From contig DHGW01000063.1 in assembly GCA_002402965.1 (NCBI GenBank), positions 1-27,517 of the forward strand: 27,517 bases of DNA. The letters are read 5' to 3'. The first letter of the stretch is position 1. Each line of letters opens with the position of its first letter. The notes under the pieces are model-generated. The model worked only from the letters and a program-made list of their open reading frames with translations, did no database searches and was not told where the DNA came from. The position numbers and the translations under genes are program-made. The DNA comes from Bacteroidales bacterium UBA4788. Lineage in GTDB: Bacteria > Bacteroidota > Bacteroidia > Bacteroidales > VadinHA17. This document shows positions 8,156 through 15,711 of the stretch, piece by piece.

Positions 8156-9193
8156 TCAGGCATTAACCGGTTCTCTTCGTGTTGAATCGCGGATGATCAG
8201 ATCAGTTTTTATCACAATTGTCTCAGAGGCGATATTCGTATCTCTGTCTTCAATCTGCCTGATTAGCATTCGGGCGGCGGTTTTTCCCATTTCAACGGCC
8301 CGGTCGTCGATTGTCGTCAGGGCGGGTTCGATTATAGTGGAGACCGGGTAGTTGCTGAATCCTGCTATTGCTATATCATCAGGGATTTTAAGGTTTGTCT
8401 TTTTAATAACCTGGATTGCCCCGATAGCTGTATAATCGTTTGCACAAAAGATGCCGTCAGGAATCTCTGAGAGCTTCAGTAGTTTTTTTGCGCATCTGGC
8501 TCCCTCCTCGTAACTGAGGTCATTTGCGCAGCATACCAGGTTAGGATCAAACGTAAGCCCGTTTTTCAGCAGGGCAGCCTTGTACCCCTCCAGCCTGGCA
8601 GAGAAGATTGAGGTTGTCTGGCATCCGGCAATATGGGCGATTCGCATGCAGCCTATATTAATAAGGTGTTGTGTCACTCTTGAGGCTGCCTCAAAGTCGT
8701 CAATTATCACCTTGCTGGCTTCAAGGTCATTGCTGACCCTGTCATAGAAGACCAGGGGCACTTTCAGGCTGTTGAACCTTGCAAAGTGACTGCAGTCAAT
8801 TGTTTCAAGGGCAAGACAGGCGATTATTCCGGCCACCATTTGAGTCTGAAGGATCCCGGTTATTGCAACTTCCCGCTCGAATGAGTCCCGGCTCTGGTAT
8901 ATGGTCACGTTGTAACCCATCTTGTATGCCACCTCTTCCACACCACTGATGACGTGAGAGTGGAAGGCGATGTCAATCCTTGGGACAATTACGCCGATCA
9001 TATTGGTCTTTCGGCGCCGGAGGTTGGATGCCACGGTGTTTGGGAAATAGCCCAGCTGCTTGGCCAGTTTCCAAACTTCGGCGGTAGTCTTTTTTCCGAT
9101 ACTCGGGTGATTATGCAGTGCCCTGGAGATAGTTGACACTGACAGGTCCATCCTCTTCGCCAGATCCTTTATTGTAACTCTTGTACCGGGCAT
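8156..9193 (-). CDS. LacI-family transcriptional regulator of the glycan locus
   Basis: This 345-aa repressor-type protein has an N-terminal helix-turn-helix (VTIKDLAKRMDLSVSTISRAL, about residues 6-26), a hinge helix (PNTVASNLRRRKT) and a periplasmic-binding-protein-like sensor domain (MIGVIVPRIDIAFHS onward; IPDGIFCANDYTAIGAIQ; IPDDIAIAGFSNYP). The ATG at 9193 starts right at the DNA-binding domain; the upstream extension in frame is not needed. LacI proteins bind CG-centred palindromes, and two such sites, GCAAACGTTTGA and GCAAACGTTTGC, lie between this gene and susC. This supports autoregulation and control of the PUL. The effector is probably a GlcNAc-type sugar or its phosphate, an inference from the neighbours. 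Confidence 0.92.
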   Translation of the reverse strand: MPGTRVTIKDLAKRMDLSVSTISRALHNHPSIGKKTTAEVWKLAKQLGYFPNTVASNLRRRKTNMIGVIVPRIDIAFHSHVISGVEEVAYKMGYNVTIYQSRDSFEREVAITGILQTQMVAGIIACLALETIDCSHFARFNSLKVPLVFYDRVSNDLEASKVIIDDFEAASRVTQHLINIGCMRIAHIAGCQTTSIFSARLEGYKAALLKNGLTFDPNLVCCANDLSYEEGARCAKKLLKLSEIPDGIFCANDYTAIGAIQVIKKTNLKIPDDIAIAGFSNYPVSTIIEPALTTIDDRAVEMGKTAARMLIRQIEDRDTNIASETIVIKTDLIIRDSTRREPVNA

Positions 9194-9221
9194 GATATAA
9201 AGATAATTAAAAGCAATAAGT

Positions 9222-9233
9222 GCAAACGTTTGA
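9222..9233. promoter_or_regulatory. LacI-type operator O1 near the regulator gene
   Basis: The site GCAAACGTTTGA contains the perfect 10-bp palindrome CAAACGTTTG with the central CG step typical of LacI/GalR-family operators. It lies 28 nt upstream of the regulator's start codon, within its promoter or leader. It matches the second site at 9400-9411 in 11 of 12 positions, which makes chance unlikely. Binding by the adjacent LacI-family protein is inferred. Confidence 0.75.
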
Positions 9234-9399
9234 TTCAATGACCAAATTAAACAAAAATCATTTATGATGGACTAATATTTGCAGTAAAACTCAGCAGAAG
9301 AGTAAAATATGTATGATATCTTATCACTTGAGTTCCGAGGATGAGGTAGCGGTATCTCTGTCAAATGTTAAAAAAGTTATCAAATCAATAATTATTTAC

Positions 9400-9411
9400 G
9401 CAAACGTTTGC
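9400..9411. promoter_or_regulatory. LacI-type operator O2 over the susC promoter
   Basis: GCAAACGTTTGC is a perfect 12-bp palindrome centred on CG. Its right half contains the TTTG -33 element of the susC promoter, so a bound repressor would block sigma-factor access. Its centre is 178 bp from that of O1, close to a whole number of helical turns (178/10.5 is about 17), an arrangement that would favour a loop. Confidence 0.82.
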
Positions 9412-9438
9412 TTATTTGTTTTTAATGTCATAAATTTG
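9407..9438 (+). promoter_or_regulatory. Bacteroidota-type promoter of susC
   Basis: TTTG at 9407-9410, a 20-nt spacer and TAAATTTG at 9431-9438 match the Bacteroidota primary-sigma consensus (TTTG, 19-21 nt, TAnnTTTG) exactly. Transcription would begin near 9445, giving a leader of about 145 nt before the susC ATG. The -33 element lies inside operator O2. Confidence 0.8.
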
Positions 9439-9507
9439 ATCAGTGAGCTTGGTTGTTATTGGCTAATACGTTGTGAATTAATGTTTTATACTTAACATAA
9501 ATAAAAC

Positions 9508-9546
9508 TGCCCCCGGTTGTGCTTTATGGACCGTACCCGGGAGCAG
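9508..9546 (+). other. Hairpin in the susC leader
   Basis: CTGCCCCCGG (9508-9517) can pair with CCGGGAGCAG (9537-9546), giving a nine-pair stem with one mismatch and a loop of about 19 nt, 42 nt before the susC start. No T tract follows, so it is unlikely to be a terminator. It may stabilise the leader or be a site of post-transcriptional control. The remaining leader is A/T-rich and holds no supported gene. Confidence 0.35.
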
Positions 9547-9588
9547 TGGCTTTCAGGATTTCACTTAAAACCCTAAACTCTCAAAATT

Positions 9589-12500
9589 ATGAAAAAAAGG
9601 CTAGTGTACGCGCTCTCCTGCTCGGAAATGAAATGGATGAGAAAGCTGCTGCTGACAGGGTTCATGATCATGATGTCTGCGCTGACCTTAGTGAGCGCTG
9701 CAACATCAACATCACTGAACATGCAGCAGAAGAGAGTCACAGGGAGGGTCACCGATGCAACAACTGGTGAGGCCCTTCCCGGTGTGACTGTCGTTATTAA
9801 AGGTACTACAACAGGAGTGGCTTCAGACCCAGACGGGTCATACGCTCTTGACGTACCTTCAGTCAGTGCAGTCTTACAGTTTACATCTGTTGGCTATGCT
9901 TCCAGGGAGGTCACCGTCGGACAGCGCACTGTAATTGACGTGGCAATGCAAAGCGATGTAACCCTGATTGAAGAGCTGGTAGTTATTGGTTACGGCTTCA
10001 AGAAGAAGAGGGACCTGACAGGCTCCATCTCATCGATCAGCGCATCGAACATAGAAGACACCCCTGTCAAGGATGTGCTCTCCGCACTTCAGGGACGGGC
10101 ACCGGGTGTTGTAGTCACAGCCAACTCCGGTGCACCCGGAGCCGGTATCACCGTAAGGGTGAGAGGCTACTCATCACTAAATTCCGGGAATGACCCTCTT
10201 TATGTCGTAGATGGTGTGCCGGTTGAATCAAGCGCCATGACGTCGCTAAACGGCTATGACATGCACGGGCTCAACCCCCTTGCTGACATTAACCCCGGCG
10301 ATATCGAGTCAATCGAAGTGCTTAAGGATGCTGCCTCAACTGCTATCTACGGCTCCCGCGCCGCCAACGGTGTCGTCCTAATCACAACTAAAAGGGGCAA
10401 AGAGGGTAAGGCAAAGGTCTCCCTCAATTATTTCAGTGGAATTAGTGAGATCACCAGGCATCTCGGCGTTCTCAACGCTCAGCAGTGGCGAGAGATTATT
10501 ATCGATTCCTACGCCAATCTTGACCGGTACAACAATGCCACCACACCCACTGAACCTCACTGGACAGCCATTGACTCACTCAACCCGATGAACAACGGGG
10601 ATGTCGACTGGCAGAGCGTGATGTACCGTAAAGCATGGCAGCACCAGGTTGACCTCAGCGTGCAGGGCGGCGCAGAAGCTGCCAAATATGCTTTCAGTAC
10701 ATCCTATCTTGATCAGGATGGGATTTTCCTCGCTTCGAACTACAAAAGAATAACCTCAAGGCTGAATACAGACTTTAAAGTCTCCGACAAGGTTACAATC
10801 GGACAGAACGTCTCATTTACCAACGGAAAAAACAACAGGATAAATGCCGGCGGTACCGGTAACCTCAGCCTCGTGCAGTCTATACTGGTCAGGCCTCCCA
10901 TCTACTCCCTGACATACCCTGACGGATCACCGATCTATTATTTCAACGGTAAGAGAAACCCGGTGGGCATGGCTGAGGAGTGCACCCACCTGAATGTTAC
11001 AAACAGGATCATAGGCAACCAGTACCTTGAATACAATATACTTGAAAACCTTATGTTCAGGACAAGCCTCAGCATTGACTTCATCTCCATGAAGGAGGAT
11101 GAATTCTACCCCACCACGGTTGACTACCGTGCCGGATACAACTGGGGCGCAGTCAGGGCCCGAACCAATATGTCATGGGCCAATGAGAACTATCTGACCT
11201 ACAATACCACCATCGGTGAGGCACATGATGTGGCAGCCATGGCCGGATTCAGCATGCAGGACTGGAAGATGGAGACAACAGGTCTTGACGGACTCTATTT
11301 CGCAAGTGACAATATCCGTACCCTCAACGGGGCGGGAACCATCTCCAACCAGGCAGTGAACAGAACTGACGAGCATTCAATGATGTCGTTTTTCGGAAGG
11401 CTTTCATACAACTACAAGGGAAGGTACCTTGCCGAGGCCAACGTCAGGGCAGACGGCTCATCGAGATTCGGTGCCGACAACCGGTTCGGGTATTTCCCAT
11501 CGGCATCAGCTGCATGGAGATTCTCCGACGAAGCTTTCGCCGACGGGCTGAATTTTATTACTGACGGAAAGGTGAGAATCAGCGTGGGCCAAACCGGAAA
11601 CGAGGCCATTCCCAACTATGTGCAGGGCGGGGAGTTTGCTATCGGAACAAATTACCTTACTTTCTCGGGTGCTTCACCTACTGTAATGCCCAACCAGGCT
11701 CTGAAATGGGAGGTGACAACCCAGTATAACCTGGGTCTTGACCTTGCTATGTTCAACAACCGTGTAAATTTCGTGGCGGACTTCTACATCAAGAATACAT
11801 CGGACCTGCTCTTTGCAGTGCCAATTCCCGAGACAACCGGCTTCGGCTACATCACCAGAAACATAGGAGACATATCCAACAAGGGGATGGAATTTGCGCT
11901 CAACACGCATAACATCAATCGCGAGTTCCAGTGGTCAAGCAGCTTCAATATCGGCTTTAACCGCAACACAGTCGTCGATCTTCCCGATGAGGTGCTGACT
12001 AACGGGTACATCAAGAATGGCGACTATCACATCCTGAAGGAGGGAGAACCTATCGGAACCTTCTACGGATGGAAATTCCTCGGCGTCTATGCGAGTGACG
12101 AGGACAACGTGAACCAGGTCAAGTTCGGGTCGACTACAGGCAAACCCTTTATAGGCGGCGATCCTATATGGGATGATTTGAATGATGACAACGTCATCAA
12201 TGACGATGACAAGCAGGTCATCGGTGATGCACAGCCAATTTTTGCAGGCGGTTTCAGCAACGATTTCTCCTACAAAAATTTCTCATTGAATCTTTTCCTT
12301 CAGTTCTGTTACGGCAATGACATCTACAGCCACCTCAACAATATGAGGAACTGGGTATTTGCCTACAACAATGTTTCCACCGATGCCCTGAATAGATGGA
12401 GGCAGCAGGGCGACGTGACTGACTATCCTGCACCTGTTCGCAATGACCCGAAGAGAAATGAATATCTCAGGGTGTCAGACAGGTGGATAGAAGACGGCTC

Positions 12501-12735
12501 CTACATGAGGTTGAAGAATGTCACGTTCTCCTACACAATACCGAAGGCGATAACCAGCAGGGCAGGAATCAGCAGGCTGCGTGCATACGTCACCGGCGAG
12601 AACCTTCTGACCTTTACGCACTACACCGGCTATGACCCGGAGGTGAACTCATACAGCGGACTGCAGGTAGGTGTTGACGAAGGTTCTTATCCCCAGAGTC
12701 GTACCGTGGTTTTTGGTCTCAATCTGGAATTTTAA
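9589..12735 (+). CDS. SusC/RagA-family TonB-dependent outer-membrane receptor
   Basis: This 1048-aa protein is the TonB-dependent importer of the locus. After a long signal region (a second hydrophobic start at MRKLLLTGFMIMMSAL) comes a carboxypeptidase-regulatory-like beta domain (about residues 47-120, RVTGRVTDATTGEALPGVTV), then the plug domain (about 140-265, with LYVVDGVPVESS and DAASTAIYGSRAANGVVLITT, both SusC hallmarks) and the barrel, ending in a terminal phenylalanine (VVFGLNLEF). SusC proteins pull oligosaccharides delivered by a SusD lid into the periplasm. The start at 9589 follows an A-rich stretch; in-frame starts at codons 14 and 17 are possible. SusD follows after 13 nt. Expression is probably LacI-controlled through O2. 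Confidence 0.96.
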   Translation: MKKRLVYALSCSEMKWMRKLLLTGFMIMMSALTLVSAATSTSLNMQQKRVTGRVTDATTGEALPGVTVVIKGTTTGVASDPDGSYALDVPSVSAVLQFTSVGYASREVTVGQRTVIDVAMQSDVTLIEELVVIGYGFKKKRDLTGSISSISASNIEDTPVKDVLSALQGRAPGVVVTANSGAPGAGITVRVRGYSSLNSGNDPLYVVDGVPVESSAMTSLNGYDMHGLNPLADINPGDIESIEVLKDAASTAIYGSRAANGVVLITTKRGKEGKAKVSLNYFSGISEITRHLGVLNAQQWREIIIDSYANLDRYNNATTPTEPHWTAIDSLNPMNNGDVDWQSVMYRKAWQHQVDLSVQGGAEAAKYAFSTSYLDQDGIFLASNYKRITSRLNTDFKVSDKVTIGQNVSFTNGKNNRINAGGTGNLSLVQSILVRPPIYSLTYPDGSPIYYFNGKRNPVGMAEECTHLNVTNRIIGNQYLEYNILENLMFRTSLSIDFISMKEDEFYPTTVDYRAGYNWGAVRARTNMSWANENYLTYNTTIGEAHDVAAMAGFSMQDWKMETTGLDGLYFASDNIRTLNGAGTISNQAVNRTDEHSMMSFFGRLSYNYKGRYLAEANVRADGSSRFGADNRFGYFPSASAAWRFSDEAFADGLNFITDGKVRISVGQTGNEAIPNYVQGGEFAIGTNYLTFSGASPTVMPNQALKWEVTTQYNLGLDLAMFNNRVNFVADFYIKNTSDLLFAVPIPETTGFGYITRNIGDISNKGMEFALNTHNINREFQWSSSFNIGFNRNTVVDLPDEVLTNGYIKNGDYHILKEGEPIGTFYGWKFLGVYASDEDNVNQVKFGSTTGKPFIGGDPIWDDLNDDNVINDDDKQVIGDAQPIFAGGFSNDFSYKNFSLNLFLQFCYGNDIYSHLNNMRNWVFAYNNVSTDALNRWRQQGDVTDYPAPVRNDPKRNEYLRVSDRWIEDGSYMRLKNVTFSYTIPKAITSRAGISRLRAYVTGENLLTFTHYTGYDPEVNSYSGLQVGVDEGSYPQSRTVVFGLNLEF

Positions 12736-12748
12736 TAAACAGCGAGTT

Positions 12749-14131
12749 ATGAAATTAAGATATTTACAAACAGCAATAGCGGTTATCCTGCTGATGCAGG
12801 TAACTGCCTGTACCGATATCCTTGACAAGGATCCCGTGAGCAGCTTTTCCGCATCAGGGTTCTACAAGACCACTGCGGATGCGCAGGCCGGTGTATACGG
12901 TATTTATGATGCCGCACAGTCGGTCTTCAGGCTCAATTTCTGCTACTGGGGCGAAGGCAGGGCTGACAATGTGCAGACAGCACAGACAGGCGAATCCCTG
13001 ACCCTGCTCTCGAACAACCTCAGCAATACTGCTTCCTCAGCTGACTGGACGGCACTTTACACGATGGTAAGCAGGGCGAACTACGCCATAAGGTATATCC
13101 CCAATGTATATGAGGAAGACGATGTCACCGGCATACAGCTGATAGGACAGGCCCGTGCACTGAGGGCTCTGGCTTATTTCTACCTCGTTCGGGTATGGGG
13201 CGATGTGCCATTCATCACCGAACCCTATACATCTATGGATCAGGATATATTCATCGGCAAGACCGACAAGGAGATCATCCTCGATCAGGTTGAAGAGGAC
13301 CTCAAATATGCTGCGGAGAATTGCATCGACAGGTACAACAGCAACAATGACAGGATAATGTTTACCAGGGGAGCTGCCAACGGACTTCTTACTCATGTTT
13401 ACATGTGGAGACACAAATATCCGGAGGCTGTTGCAACATCTGCGCTAATAATGTCCAACACGCTCTACGGGCTTGTCCCGATTGCTGACTGGGGCAAGAT
13501 GTTCTCAAACAGCTACTCAAAGGAGAGTATCTTTGAGGTGGGATACAATGACACGGAGACAAACGGGCTAAGAACACTCTATGCCGTCGGTTCATATGCC
13601 ATCTATACCCCCTCCAATAATTGGAAGGCATCTATTGAGAAAGGAGACAAGAGAGAAGATTTTGTATATGACACAATCCCTGCTGATCCAAAGGCTATCT
13701 GGAAATATCTTGGAAGGGGTGTGAGTGATGAGGTGTCAACGCCTGCCAAGCAGAATATCATACTTATCAGACTTGCTGATATCATGCTGCTGAGAGCTGA
13801 GGCCCTTAACAAGATTGGCGGCACAGCCAATGAAGCCGAGGCACTCACCCTGCTGAATACAATCAGAACCCGCGCAGGTCTGCCGGAATTTGATACTGAG
13901 GATGATGCAATAGCAATGTACGGTGACCTTGAATCAGCCATTCTGCATGAAAGATCCGTGGAGCTCTGCTTCGAGGGGCATCGCTGGTTTGACCTTGTAC
14001 GTACCGGGAAAGCCATCTCAACAATGGGGCCGATAAACGGGCTGAGCAGTGAAGCCAACCTGGTGTGGCCAATTCACCAGAACTCACTGAACAAGAACCC
14101 CAACCTGGTTCAGAACACATTCTACCAATAG
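12749..14131 (+). CDS. SusD/RagB-family glycan-binding lipoprotein
   Basis: This 460-aa surface lipoprotein caps SusC and binds the glycan. The lipobox is QVTAC with Cys21. SusD features include the N-terminal DILDKDPVSSFS, TPR-type helices (IGQARALRALAYFYLVRVWGDVPFI is the family signature) and the C-terminal ILHERSVELCFEGHRWFDLVRTG. The ATG at 12749 is chosen because it starts the lipoprotein signal; the longer frame overlaps the end of susC. At 460 aa it is shorter than many SusD proteins, suggesting a compact binding face. It is paired with the receptor 13 nt upstream. Confidence 0.95.
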   Translation: MKLRYLQTAIAVILLMQVTACTDILDKDPVSSFSASGFYKTTADAQAGVYGIYDAAQSVFRLNFCYWGEGRADNVQTAQTGESLTLLSNNLSNTASSADWTALYTMVSRANYAIRYIPNVYEEDDVTGIQLIGQARALRALAYFYLVRVWGDVPFITEPYTSMDQDIFIGKTDKEIILDQVEEDLKYAAENCIDRYNSNNDRIMFTRGAANGLLTHVYMWRHKYPEAVATSALIMSNTLYGLVPIADWGKMFSNSYSKESIFEVGYNDTETNGLRTLYAVGSYAIYTPSNNWKASIEKGDKREDFVYDTIPADPKAIWKYLGRGVSDEVSTPAKQNIILIRLADIMLLRAEALNKIGGTANEAEALTLLNTIRTRAGLPEFDTEDDAIAMYGDLESAILHERSVELCFEGHRWFDLVRTGKAISTMGPINGLSSEANLVWPIHQNSLNKNPNLVQNTFYQ

Positions 14132-14163
14132 AAGCGAGGTGTTAATCATTAAAGATTACTTAC

Positions 14164-14751
14164 ATGAAAAACAAAATAATAAACAATAAGAAGATGCAGC
14201 TGATAAGAATGCTGCTTGCCCCGGTTGCTCTGGCTGCAATACTCGTCTCGTGCGAGATACAGCCAGATTATGAATACGAATACGGCAACCCGGGAGGTAA
14301 GATTAATATGACGGCCTGGGAGTTCATCCAGACAACCGACTCCCTCTCGCTGATGGAAGAGGCGGTAATTGCAACAGGACTTCAGAGCTTCTATTCCGGG
14401 ACAACCGTCAGAACCTATATCCTGCCCAGAAACAGTGCCTTCAGGGCTTACATGAAGACCAACAGCTTCCCCAATATCTCAGCTATTCCTGTAGCTGCGC
14501 TCGAGTCTGTCATCAAGTATCATATTGTTAATGCAAAGGTCATTTTCACTGACCCGGAACTGCTTCCGAGCAATAACCCGATAGCCTACCCGACTGAGGG
14601 CGGATCGGTCATGTACCTTTCCCATAACACCAGTTACCAGGGGGTGATAAACCAGGGGACAAAGAAGAACTGGACTATTATTACATCAAATATCGAACCT
14701 GCCAACGGAGTAATACATGTTACGGCAGATGTTGTATATCTGTCGATCTGA
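14164..14751 (+). CDS. Fasciclin (FAS1)-domain lipoprotein
   Basis: This 195-aa protein has a lipoprotein signal ending in ILVSC (Cys30, or Cys20 if the ATG at 14194 is used) and acidic residues soon after (EIQPDYEYEYG), a pattern that in Bacteroidota often goes with surface exposure. Residues from about 47 form one FAS1 domain, with WEFIQTTDSLSLMEEAVIATGL, TYILPRNSAFRAY, the YHIV segment and the terminal NIEPANGVIHVTADVVYL. FAS1 domains mediate adhesion or ligand binding. Encoded 32 nt behind susD, it occupies the place where PULs often carry an extra surface glycan-binding protein; that role is an inference. Confidence 0.85.
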   Translation: MKNKIINNKKMQLIRMLLAPVALAAILVSCEIQPDYEYEYGNPGGKINMTAWEFIQTTDSLSLMEEAVIATGLQSFYSGTTVRTYILPRNSAFRAYMKTNSFPNISAIPVAALESVIKYHIVNAKVIFTDPELLPSNNPIAYPTEGGSVMYLSHNTSYQGVINQGTKKNWTIITSNIEPANGVIHVTADVVYLSI

Positions 14752-14794
14752 GGATTGGTTTCAAATTGAAGCAGGTTAGTTTTTAGGTTGAAGA

Positions 14795-14849
14795 TCAGAT
14801 GGGGATTTCGAAAGGGTGATTGGACAAAAGGGAGGAATCACCCATCTGA
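14795..14849 (+). other. Structured intergenic element between the susCD block and nagB
   Basis: The right arm AATCACCCATCTGA (14836-14849) is complementary to TCAGATGGGTGATT, which is present on the left but split by a 13-nt insert (14801-14813 or equivalent, containing TTTCGAAA and flanked by GGG). Two exclusive pairings result: TCAGATGGG (14795-14803) with CCCATCTGA (14841-14849), or GGGTGATT (14814-14821) with AATCACCC (14836-14843). CTCTTT follows, so it may act as a weak terminator or mRNA processing and stability element separating the surface genes from the enzymes. The surrounding 186-nt gap (14752-14937) shows no clear TAnnTTTG promoter for nagB. Confidence 0.5.
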
Positions 14850-14937
14850 CTCTTTAAACATCTGCCTGCAGGTTGTGAAGTTTTATTTGGCGTGGCCCGA
14901 TGTTTAGTGCCGGGCTGTATACTAATGCTTAATCGCG

Positions 14938-15693
14938 ATGAAGATTAACAGATATAAACACCTTAATGTCAATGTCTTTCCTACAAGGGACGAGATGGGC
15001 CGGGCTGCAGGAAGGGATGTTGAGGCCCGGGTTGCCGGGCTGTTGAAGATTAAGGATGAGGTGAGGATGGTCTTTGCGGCTGCTCCTTCGCAGAATGAGA
15101 TGCTTGATTACCTTGCAGAGTCAGAACTGATTGAATGGGGAAGGGTCACCGCTTTTCACATGGATGAGTATATAGGTCTCAACGGTGGAGCGGAACAGCT
15201 TTTTTCAAAATATTTGCAGCGAAGGCTCTTTGAACGAGTAAGGATGAAGCAGGTACATCTTATAAACGGCAATGCCGATACCGTTGTTGAAGCCGCACGT
15301 TATTCCGCCCTTATCAGCGAAGCCCCGCTTGATGTAATCTGCCTGGGTATCGGTGAGAACGGCCATATCGCGTTCAATGACCCACCGGTGGCGGACTTCA
15401 ATGATGCGCTCCTTGTCAAGGAGGTCTCACTTGACCGTTCATGTCGCATGCAACAGGTCAACGAGGGTTGTTTTACCACACTCCCGGAGGTGCCTGAAAA
15501 GGCGCTGACACTTACAATCCCTGTCATCTTCGAAGCATCACACCTATTCTGTGTGGTGCCAGGAAGCAGCAAGAGAGTGGCCGTATATAACACGATTAAC
15601 GGCCCTGTTACCCCTGCATGTCCCGCTTCTGTGCTGCAGATGCATCCCGACTGCAGTTTTTATTTCGACAGGGATTCATTCGGAGATCAGTAA
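14938..15693 (+). CDS. nagB: Glucosamine-6-phosphate deaminase
   Basis: This 251-aa cytoplasmic enzyme converts glucosamine-6-phosphate to fructose-6-phosphate and ammonia. Family motifs are AFHMDEYIGL (Asp76 and Glu77; the Asp corresponds to the general base) and CLGIGENGHIAFNDPP with the catalytic His143. Compared with the E. coli enzyme, the Asp two residues before the His is Asn141 and the Glu five residues after it is Asp148. As I recall, Asn at the first position is usual in the shorter NagB clade; Asp at the second is less common. It heads the compact enzyme and transport block and acts directly after NagA. Confidence 0.9.
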   Translation: MKINRYKHLNVNVFPTRDEMGRAAGRDVEARVAGLLKIKDEVRMVFAAAPSQNEMLDYLAESELIEWGRVTAFHMDEYIGLNGGAEQLFSKYLQRRLFERVRMKQVHLINGNADTVVEAARYSALISEAPLDVICLGIGENGHIAFNDPPVADFNDALLVKEVSLDRSCRMQQVNEGCFTTLPEVPEKALTLTIPVIFEASHLFCVVPGSSKRVAVYNTINGPVTPACPASVLQMHPDCSFYFDRDSFGDQ

Positions 15694-15711
15694 AATAATT
15701 AAGTTTATCAG

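Noticed and set aside
9313..9495. 60-codon open frame in the lacI-susC intergenic region
   Set aside because: It runs through operator O2 and the susC promoter and its product is a low-information hydrophobic peptide; the regulatory explanation is better.
13603..14058. Minus-strand open frame of about 150 codons inside susD
   Set aside because: Antisense to a well-supported SusD gene, low-complexity Ser-rich product, no start context.
14865..14872. CCTGCAGG palindrome before nagB
   Set aside because: Single 8-bp palindrome with no second copy or promoter context.
14924..14933. AATGCTTAAT before nagB, identical to the first ten bases of the window
   Set aside because: The match is only 10 nt, the hairpins that define the left-edge element are absent here, and A/T-rich 10-mers recur by chance.
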